From positions 277,639 to 341,638 of the forward strand of contig JAAFIP010000003.1 in assembly GCA_013297865.1 (NCBI GenBank): a DNA stretch of 64,000 bases, given 5' to 3'. The DNA is from Polaromonas sp. (GTDB lineage: Bacteria > Pseudomonadota > Gammaproteobacteria > Burkholderiales > Burkholderiaceae_C). Positions 16,494 through 25,743 of this stretch are shown here, piece by piece. Each line of letters starts with the position of its first letter. Position 1 is the first letter of the stretch. The position numbers were made by a program, and so were the translations under genes. The notes beneath the pieces are model-generated. The model made no database searches. It had not been told where the DNA came from and worked only from the letters and a program-made list of their open reading frames with translations.

Positions 16494-17480
16494 TTACAGC
16501 AGGTGCTTGACGCCGTCTTTTTCGCCTTCCAGCTCGGCCAGCGTCTTGTTGATGCGCTCCTGGCTGAATGCGTCAATCCCCAGGCCTTCCACCAGCTTGT
16601 ACTCACCGCCTTCGCAGGTGACCGGGAAGCCGAACATGGTGTCTTTGGGGATGCCATACTGGCCATCCGATGCGATACCCATGGTGACCCATTTGCCTTG
16701 AGTGCCCAGCGCCCAGTCGCGCATATGGTCAATGGCCGCATTGGCAGCCGATGCGGCAGATGACACGCCACGCGCTTCGATGATGGCTGCGCCGCGCTTG
16801 CCCACGGTAGGCAGGAAGGTGTCAGCGTTCCACACCTGGTCGTTGATCATCTTGGCGACGCTTTCGCCCTTGATGGTGGCAAAGCGGTAGTCCGCGTACA
16901 TGGTGGGCGAGTGGTTGCCCCACACCGCAAGTTTTTCGATGTCAGCCACGGCTTTGCCGGTTTTGGCAGCGATTTGCGAGGCCGCACGGTTGTGGTCCAG
17001 ACGCAGCATGGCGGTGAAGTTCTTGCGTGGCAGATCGGGCGCGCTCTTCATGGCAATGTAGGCATTGGTGTTGGCTGGGTTGCCAACCACCAGGACTTTC
17101 ACATTGCGGTTGGCTACTGCATTGAGTGCCTTGCCTTGGGCGGTGAAAATCTGTGCATTGGCGGCCAGCAGGTCGGCGCGCTCCATGCCAGGGCCGCGCG
17201 GGCGGGCACCAACCAGCAGGGCGTAGTCGGTGTCTTTGAACGCGGTCATTGGGTCAGAATGGGCTTCCATGCCAGCCAGCAGGGGGAAGGCACAGTCGTC
17301 GAGTTCCATCATCACGCCTTTGAGCGCTTTTTGCGGGCCTTCCACGGGCACTTCGAGCAGCTGCAGGATCACGGGCTGGTCTTTGCCCAGCATTTCGCCA
17401 CTGGCGATGCGAAACAGCAGGGCGTAACCAATTTGACCAGCGGCACCGGTGACGGCCACGCGAACAGGCTTTTTGCTCAT
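16494..17480 (-). CDS. mdh: Malate dehydrogenase
   Basis: The 328-residue product starts [19 protein letters not shown], with the NAD-binding GAAGQIG loop, then [28 protein letters not shown] and the catalytic-histidine region [14 protein letters not shown]. This is the cytoplasmic-type MDH common in betaproteobacteria. It oxidises malate to oxaloacetate with NAD. The ATG at 17480 follows GGAGTCTCCC; a GTG or similar start four codons upstream is less likely. It is the first gene of the mdh / lyase / exported protein / acnB series and diverges from a GntR regulator. Confidence 0.96.
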   Translation of the reverse strand: MSKKPVRVAVTGAAGQIGYALLFRIASGEMLGKDQPVILQLLEVPVEGPQKALKGVMMELDDCAFPLLAGMEAHSDPMTAFKDTDYALLVGARPRGPGMERADLLAANAQIFTAQGKALNAVANRNVKVLVVGNPANTNAYIAMKSAPDLPRKNFTAMLRLDHNRAASQIAAKTGKAVADIEKLAVWGNHSPTMYADYRFATIKGESVAKMINDQVWNADTFLPTVGKRGAAIIEARGVSSAASAANAAIDHMRDWALGTQGKWVTMGIASDGQYGIPKDTMFGFPVTCEGGEYKLVEGLGIDAFSQERINKTLAELEGEKDGVKHLL

Positions 17481-17643
17481 GGGAGACTCCAAAGAATAAT
17501 AAAAATGATAGGGGAAACGGGTGACAGAACGACGACTTCAGGCAAGGCGCGCCTCAGACGAGGCAGCCTGTTGTAAAGCAGATGTTGTGCGCTACAAAGC
17601 CCTAGAGTTTACCCTCGAAAAGCCGCTTTGGTCAATTTGTCTT

Positions 17644-17661
17644 ATGTCTTATATAAGATAT
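17644..17661. promoter_or_regulatory. Candidate GntR operator, 18-bp near-palindrome
   Basis: ATGTCTTATATAAGATAT contains the perfect 12-base palindrome TCTTATATAAGA (17647-17658) and is symmetric at 16 of 18 positions. It lies in the mdh/gntR divergent gap, 62 bases before the gntR ATG. Size and symmetry fit a GntR/HutC-type dimer site. That it controls mdh, gntR or both is inference. Confidence 0.6.
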
Positions 17662-17723
17662 GATGTCATGGCTGGATTTCAAGTTGTTTTTCCCCATTTT
17701 TTGCGCATTATTCCCCTTTTTCA

Positions 17724-18503
17724 ATGGCTGCCGTTCCTCCCTTCGCTGATCCGTCTGCAGATGCCGCTGCAGGCGCAGCCGTGGCGTTCAGCCCGCTGTA
17801 CCAGCAAATCAAGGGCCTGATCCTGCAGAGCCTGCAGTCGGGCGAGTGGAAGCCCGGCGAGGCCATCCCCTCGGAGATGGAGCTGGCCGCGCGCTACCGC
17901 GTCAGCCAGGGCACAGTGCGCAAGGCCATTGACGAGCTGGCGGCAGATCACCTGGTGGTGCGCCGCCAGGGCAAAGGCACGTTTGTAGCCACCCACGCAG
18001 AAAACCATGTGCAGTTTCGCTTTCTCAAGCTGGTGCCCGACACTGGCGCACCTGGCAGCGAAGGCCCAGCCCAGCGCGACATCATTGACTGCCGCCGCAT
18101 CCGGGCCAGTGCCGAGATCGCCCGCGCGCTGTCGCTGCGCTCTGGCGATGCCGTGCTGCAGGCACGCCGCGTGCTGAGCTATGCAGGCGTGCCCACCATT
18201 GTGGAAGACCTCTGGCTGCCTGCCACGCCATTCAAGGGCCTGACGGCAGAGCGCCTGTCTGACTACCACGGCCCGATGTACGCGCTGTTTGAAACCGAGT
18301 TCAATGTGCGTATGGTGCGCGCGGACGAAAAAATCCGCGCCGTGCCCGCCGCCGATGGCCTGGACAGCCTGCTGCAGGTCAGCGCAGGCACCCCCTTGCT
18401 GAGCGTAGAGCGGATTGCCTATACTTACCAGGACATTCCGATGGAGCTGCGCCGCGGCTACTACCGCACCGACACCCACCACTATCACAACCGCCTGAGC
18501 TGA
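17724..18503 (+). CDS. GntR/HutC family transcriptional regulator
   Basis: The 259-residue product has an N-terminal winged helix (PLYQQIKGLILQSLQSGEWK, then GEAIPSEMELAARYRVSQGT and RRQGKGTFVA) followed by a UTRA effector domain (about residues 110-255). HutC-type regulators bind a small metabolite in the UTRA domain. Position between mdh and the sdh operon suggests it regulates TCA-cycle genes and itself; that is inferred from context. The first 25 residues are Ala/Pro-rich and not part of the fold. The ATG at 17724 has a weak upstream ribosome-binding site. Confidence 0.88.
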   Translation: MAAVPPFADPSADAAAGAAVAFSPLYQQIKGLILQSLQSGEWKPGEAIPSEMELAARYRVSQGTVRKAIDELAADHLVVRRQGKGTFVATHAENHVQFRFLKLVPDTGAPGSEGPAQRDIIDCRRIRASAEIARALSLRSGDAVLQARRVLSYAGVPTIVEDLWLPATPFKGLTAERLSDYHGPMYALFETEFNVRMVRADEKIRAVPAADGLDSLLQVSAGTPLLSVERIAYTYQDIPMELRRGYYRTDTHHYHNRLS

Positions 18504-18543
18504 CCACAGGACAGTGAATTGATAGGTCAAATCAGTCCTCAGG

Positions 18544-18584
18544 CCAATAGAATATCGCGGGAGCAGCTATTTAATTTATAGCAA
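18544..18584 (+). repeat. Dispersed 41-bp element, copy 4
   Basis: CCAATAGAATATCGCGGGAG is followed by CAGCTAT-TTAATTT-ATAGCAA. This is close to the consensus. It lies between the GntR regulator and the YdeI-like gene, both read rightward. Confidence 0.93.
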
Positions 18585-18604
18585 TTAACTTCAGTTCACA
18601 TGCC

Positions 18605-19168
18605 ATGGCACTCGCTCCTGAAGCACACAATTCGATCTACCTGCCCACGCGTGCGGCCTGGCGCATATGGCTGGCCCAGCACCATGCCAGCTGTGATGAG
18701 ATGTGGCTGATCTATCCGGGCAAAGACTCGGGCCGAGAACGCGTGGCCTATGACGACGCTGTGGAAGAAGCGCTGTGCTTTGGCTGGATTGACGGGCTGG
18801 CCAAAAAGTTTGACGCCACTAGCAGCGCCCAGCGCTACACCCCGCGCAAGCCGCGCAGCAACTGGTCTGAACTCAACAAAGAGCGCTGCCGCCGCCTGAT
18901 AGCCCAGGAGCTGATGACGCAGGCAGGCCTGGCAGCGCTGGGCGACGCGCTGGAACGCCCCTTTGACTACCCTCAAGACATCCTTGCGGCGCTCAAGGCG
19001 CAGCCCAAGGCCTGGCGCTTTTTCAACCAGCAGCCCGAGTACTACCGCCGCATCCGCGTGGGCTATATCGACGAGGTGCGCAAAAATCCCAGCGAATACA
19101 CCAAACGTCTGGAAAATTTCGTCAAGCTGACAGCCCAACAAAAGACCTTTGGCTCCCTCAAGCCCTGA
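18605..19168 (+). CDS. YdeI/OmpD-associated family protein
   Basis: The 187-residue product has the features of this family: MWLIYPGKDSG, YDDAVEEALCFGWIDG, RYTPRKPRSNWSELN and a helical C-terminal OmdA-like region with PEYYRRIRVGYIDEVRK. Members have been linked to polymyxin or bacteriocin tolerance in Salmonella and E. coli, but a biochemical function is not settled. No signal peptide or membrane segment is visible. The gene sits between gntR and sdhC with no clear functional link to either. Confidence 0.85.
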   Translation: MALAPEAHNSIYLPTRAAWRIWLAQHHASCDEMWLIYPGKDSGRERVAYDDAVEEALCFGWIDGLAKKFDATSSAQRYTPRKPRSNWSELNKERCRRLIAQELMTQAGLAALGDALERPFDYPQDILAALKAQPKAWRFFNQQPEYYRRIRVGYIDEVRKNPSEYTKRLENFVKLTAQQKTFGSLKP

Positions 19169-19334
19169 GCTGCGCGCTGCGCACCCCTAATGCCGCCTGA
19201 AAGACAGTTTTCCGATAAAAATCGATGACATTACACCGCCGTGCACAAGAATGATGCTGCATTGCAATAGAATTTGAAGGTTTGGCACAATAGCCGAGTT
19301 ACCGAGCAGTTACCTCTCCCAAAGAAAGCCACCT

Positions 19335-19778
19335 ATGTCAATCGAAGCGACTAACGTAGCCAAAAAGCGGCCCGAGTTCCGCAACATCAACGCCTTCAAA
19401 GACCTCACCACCTACCGCCTGCCCATGGCTGGCGTCGTGTCCATCTTGCACCGCATCAGTGGCGCGATCATGTTTTTGCTGATGCCCTTCATCATCTGGA
19501 TGTTCGACACCTCGCTGTCGTCGGAGATCTCGTTTGCCAAATTCAAGGCTGCGTTCAATGTGGGCATGCTGGGCTTGCCCGGTTTTCTGTGGAAGCTGGT
19601 GGCACTGGCCCTGATCTGGGCCTTCCTGCACCACCTGGTTGCGGGCCTGCGTCACCTGTGGATGGACATTAACCACGCGGTGACCAAGGAATTCGGCAAA
19701 AGCTCGGCTATCGCCACTTTGGCCATCAGCATCAGCCTGACACTGATCCTCGGCGCCAAGCTGTTTGGCCTGTACTGA
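19335..19778 (+). CDS. sdhC: Succinate dehydrogenase cytochrome b556 subunit
   Basis: The 147-residue product has three membrane helices and the SdhC motifs RISGAIMFLLM and FLHHLVAGLRHLWMD, the latter carrying the probable heme b ligand histidine. It anchors the SdhAB head to the inner membrane and helps form the ubiquinone site. It is the first gene of sdhC-sdhD-sdhA-sdhB-sdhE-gltA on the plus strand. Confidence 0.95.
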   Translation: MSIEATNVAKKRPEFRNINAFKDLTTYRLPMAGVVSILHRISGAIMFLLMPFIIWMFDTSLSSEISFAKFKAAFNVGMLGLPGFLWKLVALALIWAFLHHLVAGLRHLWMDINHAVTKEFGKSSAIATLAISISLTLILGAKLFGLY

Positions 19779-19823
19779 TACCCCACACCGTCCAATACAC
19801 ATACAACGAACAGGTAAACCAAC

Positions 19824-20189
19824 ATGGCAGTGAATTACGGCTCCAAGCGCTCGGTGGTGGGCGCGCACTATGGCTTCAAAGACTGGCTCAGCCAGCGCGT
19901 CACCGCAGCGCTGATGGCGCTGTTCACCGTGCTGGTGATCATCCGCCTGGCGCTGATCAAAGGCCCGGTGGGTTATGAATCTTGGGCGAGAATCTTCGCC
20001 CCGCAATGGATGAAGGTACTGACCTTCGTCATCATCATTGCCCTGCTCTACCACGTGTGGGTGGGTATGCGAGATATCTGGATGGACTACGTCAAGCCGG
20101 TGGCTGTGCGTCTGTCACTGCAGGTTGCCACTATGGTGTGGCTGGTGGGCTGTGCAGGCTGGGCAGTCCAAGTATTGTGGAGAATCTGA
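19824..20189 (+). CDS. sdhD: Succinate dehydrogenase membrane anchor subunit
   Basis: The 121-residue product has three membrane helices and the SdhD signature YHVWVGMRDIWMDYVKP, which includes the probable second heme ligand. It pairs with SdhC to form the quinone-reducing membrane part of complex II. The start follows sdhC by 45 bases and the stop lies two bases before the sdhA ATG. Confidence 0.94.
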   Translation: MAVNYGSKRSVVGAHYGFKDWLSQRVTAALMALFTVLVIIRLALIKGPVGYESWARIFAPQWMKVLTFVIIIALLYHVWVGMRDIWMDYVKPVAVRLSLQVATMVWLVGCAGWAVQVLWRI

Positions 20190-20191
20190 AA

Positions 20192-21979
20192 ATGGCCGCT
20201 ATTTCCAAACGCAAATTTGATGTCGTGATTGTGGGCGCAGGTGGCTCGGGCATGCGTGCCTCGCTGCAGCTGGCGCGCGCAGGCCTGAATGTGGCCGTAC
20301 TGTCCAAAGTGTTTCCCACCCGCAGCCACACCGTGGCTGCGCAAGGCGGCATTGGCGCCTCTCTGGGCAACATGAACGAAGACAACTGGCACTACCACTT
20401 CTATGACACCGTCAAGGGCAGTGACTGGCTGGGCGACCAGGACGCGATTGAGTTCATGTGCCGCGAAGCCCCCAAGGTAGTCTATGACCTGGAGCACATG
20501 GGCATGCCCTTTGACCGCAACCCCGATGGCACGATTTACCAGCGCCCATTTGGCGGCCACACCGCCAACTACGGCGAAAAAGCTGTCGAGCGTGCCTGCG
20601 CCGCGGCTGACCGCACAGGCCACGCCATGCTGCACACCCTGTACCAGCAGAACGTCAAGGCCAAGACCACGTTCTTCGTCGAATGGATGGCGCAGGATTT
20701 GATCATGGATGCCGACGGCGAGTGTGTGGGCGTCACAGCCATTGAGATGGAAACCGGCGAGCTGCATATTTTTGAAGCCAAGACCACGCTGCTGGCCACC
20801 GGCGGCGCAGGCCGCATCTTTGCTGCCTCAACCAATGCATTCATCAACACCGGCGACGGCCTGGGCATGGCCGCACGCGCAGGCATTGCGCTGGAAGACA
20901 TGGAGTTCTGGCAGTTTCACCCCACCGGCGTGGCTGGCGCAGGCGTGCTGCTGACCGAAGGCTGCCGTGGCGAAGGCGCCATCTTGCTCAACAGCAATGG
21001 CGAGCGCTTCATGGAGCGCTATGCCCCCACACTGAAAGACCTGGCTCCGCGCGACTTTGTCTCGCGCTGCATGGACCAGGAGATCAAGGAAGGCCGCGGC
21101 TGCGGCCCCAAGAAGGACTACATCCACCTCAAGCTGGACCATCTGGGCGCAGACACCATCCACAAGCGCCTGCCCTCGGTCTATGAGATTGGCCACAACT
21201 TTGCCAACGTGGACATCACCAAGGAACCGATCCCCGTGGTGCCCACCATCCACTACCAGATGGGTGGTATCCCCACCAACATCAACGGCCAGGTGGTCAC
21301 ACAGAAGAACGGCCAGGACAATGCGGTGGTCGGCGGCCTGTATGCGGTGGGCGAATGCTCCTGCGTCAGCGTGCACGGCGCCAACCGCCTGGGCACCAAC
21401 TCCCTGCTCGATCTGCTGGTGTTTGGCCGCGCGGCGGGCAACCACATTGTCGAGCACCACAACAAGACCAAGTCGCACAAAGCTCTGCCTGCAGAAGCGG
21501 CCGACCTCACGAATGCACGTTTGGCCCGCCTGGACAGCGCCAAGGACGGCGAATACGCCCAGACCGTGGCCAACGACATCCGCGACACCATGCAGCTGCA
21601 TGCCGGTGTGTTCCGCACCCAGGCCTCGCTGGACGAAGGCGTGAAGAAAGTCGCTGCACTGCGCGAGCGCGTCAACGCCATTGGCCTCAAAGACAACTCC
21701 AAAGTGTTCAACACCGCGCGCATCGAGGCGCTGGAAGTGGACAACCTGATCGAGTCGGCCCAGGCCACCATCATGTCCGCTGCAGCCCGCAAGGAAAGCC
21801 GCGGCGCACACTCTGTGGCTGACTATGACGACACGCCCGAGTTTCCCAACGGCCGCAACGACAAGGAATGGCATAAGCACAGTCTTTGGTACAAAGACGG
21901 CAACCGCCTGAGCTACAAGGGCGTGCAGATGAAACCGCTGACCGTGGAGTCCGTGCCGCTCAAGACACGTACTTTCTGA
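20192..21979 (+). CDS. sdhA: Succinate dehydrogenase flavoprotein subunit
   Basis: The 595-residue product starts MAAISKRKFDVVIVGAGGSG with the FAD-binding GAGGSGMRAS fold. RSHTVAAQGGIGA includes the histidine that covalently binds FAD, and later come GEGAILLNSNGERFMERY and HGANRLGTNSLLDLLVFGR. It oxidises succinate to fumarate. The open frame continues upstream into sdhD, but the ATG at 20192 is the conserved start. Confidence 0.97.
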   Translation: MAAISKRKFDVVIVGAGGSGMRASLQLARAGLNVAVLSKVFPTRSHTVAAQGGIGASLGNMNEDNWHYHFYDTVKGSDWLGDQDAIEFMCREAPKVVYDLEHMGMPFDRNPDGTIYQRPFGGHTANYGEKAVERACAAADRTGHAMLHTLYQQNVKAKTTFFVEWMAQDLIMDADGECVGVTAIEMETGELHIFEAKTTLLATGGAGRIFAASTNAFINTGDGLGMAARAGIALEDMEFWQFHPTGVAGAGVLLTEGCRGEGAILLNSNGERFMERYAPTLKDLAPRDFVSRCMDQEIKEGRGCGPKKDYIHLKLDHLGADTIHKRLPSVYEIGHNFANVDITKEPIPVVPTIHYQMGGIPTNINGQVVTQKNGQDNAVVGGLYAVGECSCVSVHGANRLGTNSLLDLLVFGRAAGNHIVEHHNKTKSHKALPAEAADLTNARLARLDSAKDGEYAQTVANDIRDTMQLHAGVFRTQASLDEGVKKVAALRERVNAIGLKDNSKVFNTARIEALEVDNLIESAQATIMSAAARKESRGAHSVADYDDTPEFPNGRNDKEWHKHSLWYKDGNRLSYKGVQMKPLTVESVPLKTRTF

Positions 21980-22040
21980 TGGCCCTGGGCGCAGGCCCCG
22001 CTGAGCAGACGCATTCGACACAGTATTACCGGAGTTAGAC

Positions 22041-22745
22041 ATGACCAAGCGCACTTTCAAAATCTACCGCTACGATCCTGACCAGGATGCCAAGCCGTAC
22101 ATGCAGACCATCGAGGTAGAGCTGGACGGCTCGGAGCGCATGTTGCTGGACGCGCTGATGAAGCTCAAGGAGCAGGACCCCACCATCAGCTTTCGCCGCT
22201 CTTGCCGCGAAGGCGTGTGCGGCTCGGACGCGATGAACATCAATGGCAAGAACGGCCTGGCCTGCCTGACCAATATGCGCACGCTGCCCGGGGTCATCAC
22301 ACTCAAGCCCCTGCCGGGCCTGCCGGTGATCCGCGACCTGATCGTGGACATGACGCAGTTCTTCAAGCAGTACAACTCCATCAAGCCGTACCTGATCAAC
22401 GACACTATCCCGCCCGAAAAAGAGCGCCTGCAGTCGCCTGAAGAGCGTGAAGAGCTCAACGGCCTGTACGAGTGCATTCTGTGCGCCAGCTGCTCCACAT
22501 CGTGCCCCAGCTTCTGGTGGAACCCCGACAAGTTCGTCGGCCCGGCCGGTCTGCTGCAGGCCTACCGCTTCATCGCTGACAGCCGCGACCAGGGCACCGC
22601 CGAGCGCTTGGACAACCTGGAAGACCCCTACCGGCTGTTCCGCTGCCACACCATCATGAACTGTGTGGACGTCTGCCCCAAGGGCCTGAACCCGACCAAG
22701 GCGATTGGCAAGATCAAGGAAATGATGGTGCTGCGCGCCGTCTGA
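22041..22745 (+). CDS. sdhB: Succinate dehydrogenase iron-sulfur subunit
   Basis: The 234-residue product holds three cluster motifs: [2Fe-2S] at [14 protein letters not shown] with a later cysteine in GLACL, [4Fe-4S] at [16 protein letters not shown], and the [3Fe-4S] set at [17 protein letters not shown]. It passes electrons from SdhA to the quinone site. Length and cluster order are normal. Confidence 0.97.
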   Translation: MTKRTFKIYRYDPDQDAKPYMQTIEVELDGSERMLLDALMKLKEQDPTISFRRSCREGVCGSDAMNINGKNGLACLTNMRTLPGVITLKPLPGLPVIRDLIVDMTQFFKQYNSIKPYLINDTIPPEKERLQSPEEREELNGLYECILCASCSTSCPSFWWNPDKFVGPAGLLQAYRFIADSRDQGTAERLDNLEDPYRLFRCHTIMNCVDVCPKGLNPTKAIGKIKEMMVLRAV

Positions 22746-22773
22746 GTGCGCTGGCCCTGACCTGGCACACACC

Positions 22774-23094
22774 ATGACCGATCTGGTTGCCACGATCGAT
22801 GCGCCTGATGGCCCAGACGCCCTGCTGGGCGAGCGCGAGCTGTCCAAGCTGCGCTGGCGCACCCGCCGTGGCCTGCTGGAAAACGATCTGTTCATCGAGC
22901 GGTTTTTCAACCGGTATGCCGGACAGCTCACCGTCAGGCAGGCGAATAGTTTGAATGCTCTAATGGATCTGTCGGACAATGACCTGCTGGATCTGCATTT
23001 GAAGCGCAAGACCGTGGCCCAGGTCAGACCCGAGTTTGATACCCCTGATATTCAACACATATTGCAGATGCTGCAGCAAAAAGCCCCCGTTTAA
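22774..23094 (+). CDS. sdhE: SdhE/CptB FAD assembly factor
   Basis: The 106-residue product carries the SdhE motif RRGLLENDLFIERFF (the RGxxE core) and the helical remainder of the family. It promotes covalent flavinylation of SdhA. It is about 20 residues longer than E. coli SdhE because of an N-terminal extension. Position between sdhB and gltA supports the call. Confidence 0.93.
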   Translation: MTDLVATIDAPDGPDALLGERELSKLRWRTRRGLLENDLFIERFFNRYAGQLTVRQANSLNALMDLSDNDLLDLHLKRKTVAQVRPEFDTPDIQHILQMLQQKAPV

Positions 23095-23127
23095 AAACAT
23101 ATATCGCGAAACAGTAAAGGTGCCTGA

Positions 23128-24438
23128 ATGAAACTATCCGATAACAAAGCCACCCTGTCGTTCTCCAACGGCAGCCCCAGCGTTGAGCTGCCCGTCTACC
23201 AGGGCAGCATTGGCCCCGATGTGGTCGATATCCGCAAGCTCTATGCCCAGACCGGCATGTTCACCTACGATCCCGGCTTCATGAGCACGGCGGCCACCCA
23301 GTCAGGCATCACCTATATTGACGGCGACAAGGGCGAGCTGCTGTACCGCGGCTACCCCATCGAGCAACTGGCCACCAACTGCGACTTTCTGGAAACCTGC
23401 CATCTGCTGCTGTACGGCAACCTGCCCAACACCGCACAAAAGGCTGACTTCACCAAGCGCGTGACCATGCACACCATGGTCAATGAGCAGATGCAGTTCT
23501 TCCTGCGCGGTTTCCGCCGTGATGCCCACCCCATGGCCATCATGACCGGCCTGGTGGGTGCCCTGTCGGCCTTCTACCATGACAGCACCGACATCACCAA
23601 TGCCGAGCACCGCGACATTTCGGCCATTCGCCTGATTGCCAAGATGCCCACCCTGGTGGCCATGGCTTACAAATACAGCGTCGGCCAGCCTTTTGTCTAT
23701 CCGAAGAACGATCTGAGCTACGCCGGCAACTTCCTGCGCATGATGTTTGCCAACCCCTGCGAGGAATACAAGGTCAACCCCGTGATCGAGCGCGCCATGG
23801 ACCGCATTTTCACGCTGCATGCCGACCACGAGCAAAACGCCTCCACCTCCACGGTGCGCCTGTGCGGCAGCTCGGGCACCAACCCGTTTGCGGCCATCGC
23901 AGCGGGCGTGGCCTGCCTGTGGGGCCCTTCGCACGGTGGTGCCAACGAAGCCGCGCTGAACATGCTGGAAGACATCCAGAAAATGGGCGGCGTGGCCAAA
24001 GTAGGCGAGTTCATCGACAAGGTCAAGGACAAAAACTCCGGCGTCAAGCTCATGGGCTTTGGCCACCGCGTGTACAAAAACTACGACCCGCGCGCCAAGC
24101 TGATGCAGGAAACCTGCAAGGAAGTGCTCAACGAACTGGGCCTGCACAATGACCCGCTGTTCAAGCTGGCCATGCAGCTGGAGAAAATCGCCCTCGAAGA
24201 CGACTACTTCGTGCAGCGCAAGCTCTACCCTAACGTCGACTTCTACAGCGGCATCGTGCAGCGCGCCATCGGCATCCCCGTGAGCATGTTCACCGCCATC
24301 TTCGCACTGGCACGCACCGTGGGCTGGATCGCCCAGCTCAACGAAATGATTGGCGACCCCGAGTACAAGATCGGCCGCCCACGCCAGCTGTTCACCGGCT
24401 CGGTCAAACGCGACGTACAGCCACTGGCCAAGCGCTGA
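23128..24438 (+). CDS. gltA: Citrate synthase
   Basis: The 436-residue product has citrate synthase active-site segments: [15 protein letters not shown] and [15 protein letters not shown], each with a catalytic histidine, and an acidic residue in the [17 protein letters not shown] region. The size is that of the hexameric Gram-negative type, usually inhibited by NADH. It condenses acetyl-CoA with oxaloacetate. It is the last gene of the sdh block and ends at a strong terminator. Confidence 0.97.
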   Translation: MKLSDNKATLSFSNGSPSVELPVYQGSIGPDVVDIRKLYAQTGMFTYDPGFMSTAATQSGITYIDGDKGELLYRGYPIEQLATNCDFLETCHLLLYGNLPNTAQKADFTKRVTMHTMVNEQMQFFLRGFRRDAHPMAIMTGLVGALSAFYHDSTDITNAEHRDISAIRLIAKMPTLVAMAYKYSVGQPFVYPKNDLSYAGNFLRMMFANPCEEYKVNPVIERAMDRIFTLHADHEQNASTSTVRLCGSSGTNPFAAIAAGVACLWGPSHGGANEAALNMLEDIQKMGGVAKVGEFIDKVKDKNSGVKLMGFGHRVYKNYDPRAKLMQETCKEVLNELGLHNDPLFKLAMQLEKIALEDDYFVQRKLYPNVDFYSGIVQRAIGIPVSMFTAIFALARTVGWIAQLNEMIGDPEYKIGRPRQLFTGSVKRDVQPLAKR

Positions 24439-24460
24439 TTTTTAAAGCATCTGCCCTGCA

Positions 24461-24494
24461 AAGCCCGCTGATTCACCAGTCAGCGGGCTTTTTT
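24461..24494 (+). terminator. Rho-independent terminator after gltA
   Basis: AAGCCCGCTGA, an eight-base loop and TCAGCGGGCTTTTTT form an 11-base-pair G+C-rich stem followed by a T run. It lies 22 bases after the gltA stop and just before the end of the convergent epimerase-like gene. Confidence 0.95.
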
Positions 24495-24499
24495 AATGG

Positions 24500-25414
24500 T
24501 CACTTGTCCAGCTCATGAAAGCGCCATTGCACTTCTAGCCGCAGGCGCTGTCCTTGGTGGAGCAGGCGCAATCCTGGCTGTCCTTTGAGATGAAATGCAT
24601 TGATGGGATGTGTCATAGGCTCGAAGCAGAAGGTTTCTCCCGCAGGTGGACGGTAGACCAGACAGAAAAGCTCGCCGTCGAGGGGCGCTGTTTGCCGCAG
24701 TGTCAGGCTCAGGTTGCGTTCTGGCCAATCAATGCGGGCTTGGCCATTCCAGCCGGAGTAGGCATTATCGATCAGGCTTCCATATGCGCTGATGCCATTG
24801 CGAAGCTCCCAACCGTGCGGGAAAGTAATACTGTGTGAGGTAGGCATGGGGTCGCTTGCGCTGAGCCAGACACCATCGACATCGGCTAGGACCCGGGTGT
24901 TTGCGGTGCGAGGAAACCATGGATGCAAACCAAGCCCATACGGTAGTGGCTGAGCCGCCTGGTGGCAAACCTCAATGCTTTGATCCAGACCACCGTCCAC
25001 CAGAGAAAACCGTTGGTATGCCTGGTATTCGTAGGGACTGCCCAGGTGCCTGCAGGAAGACAAGTGCATTTCAACGACACCATCGCCCAGTTGGCTGGCG
25101 CGCCAAGGTTGCAACCAACCTTCACCATGGATAGGGTATGGTTCACCGAGACGATTGGCTTGAATGGCATGGAATTTCCCTTCGCAGGCAAAGCCTCCTG
25201 AGCCGATACGGTTGGACCAAGGCAGCATGGCAAACGATGCCAGCGAATACATGTCTTCGCTTTGACCATCCCAGGGTCTCCACAAATCAACGAGCGTGCC
25301 ATCCGCACACTCCATCTGCCATGCAGCCACACCACCGCCCATGTCGGGCAGCAAGGCCAAGCGCTGTCCGGCATGGTGCAGGCAAAGAGGTGAAACTTTT
25401 GAGTGGCTCATCAT
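24500..25414 (-). CDS. Aldose 1-epimerase-like protein
   Basis: The 304-residue product resembles galactose mutarotase-type proteins: LLPDMGGGVAAW, LASFAMLPWSNRIGSGGF, HGEGWLQPW (conserved His), YGLGLHPWFPR and FCFEPMTHPINAF. The family interconverts alpha and beta anomers of sugars. The frame opens about 54 codons further upstream, but the ATG at 25414 follows GGAAG and matches the family start. It diverges from the XylX/XylB-like pair, so it may supply the right pentose anomer to the dehydrogenase; that is inference. Confidence 0.85.
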   Translation of the reverse strand: MMSHSKVSPLCLHHAGQRLALLPDMGGGVAAWQMECADGTLVDLWRPWDGQSEDMYSLASFAMLPWSNRIGSGGFACEGKFHAIQANRLGEPYPIHGEGWLQPWRASQLGDGVVEMHLSSCRHLGSPYEYQAYQRFSLVDGGLDQSIEVCHQAAQPLPYGLGLHPWFPRTANTRVLADVDGVWLSASDPMPTSHSITFPHGWELRNGISAYGSLIDNAYSGWNGQARIDWPERNLSLTLRQTAPLDGELFCLVYRPPAGETFCFEPMTHPINAFHLKGQPGLRLLHQGQRLRLEVQWRFHELDK

Positions 25415-25743
25415 TGGGCTTCCAAAGCAATGGACCGACAGCCCGGAATCGTAACGCCTGGGATATGAATATGCCAGCATTGAACACCATCTATCGCGGA
25501 ATTTTCCGCCAGCGCAACGGTACTGTCCGCTCCATTTCCAGCCCGCTTGGCGCGCTGAGTTTGCTCTGCAGGCCATCTGCTATCCCTTGCGACGCTTCGA
25601 ATGAGCGAGGTCTGCCAGTGATATGGGCGGATTTTTGTTGATCTTATTTGCTATATAAAATATAGCTGCTCCCGCGATAATTCATTGGCTTGCAGATCAA
25701 ATCACTCAAGAAAATTGATCCTTTTTAGTGTATATTTTTACCC
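25415..25743. other. Intergenic region between epimerase-like and XylX-like genes
   Basis: These 329 bases separate two divergent genes. They contain one copy of the dispersed element (25648-25688) and an A+T-rich stretch just before the XylX-like start. No convincing small gene, operator palindrome or sigma-70 promoter pair was found by eye, although promoters for both genes must lie here or nearby. Confidence 0.6.
25648..25688 (-). repeat. Dispersed 41-bp element, copy 6
   Basis: The sequence is TTGCTATATAAAATATAGC, then TGCTCCCGCGATAATTCATTGG, in reverse orientation. It is located between divergent genes, so it cannot act as a shared 3' terminator here. Confidence 0.9.

Noticed and set aside
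20828..22060. 410-codon minus-strand frame opposite sdhA.
   Set aside because: Antisense shadow of sdhA; long antisense frames are common at this G+C level.
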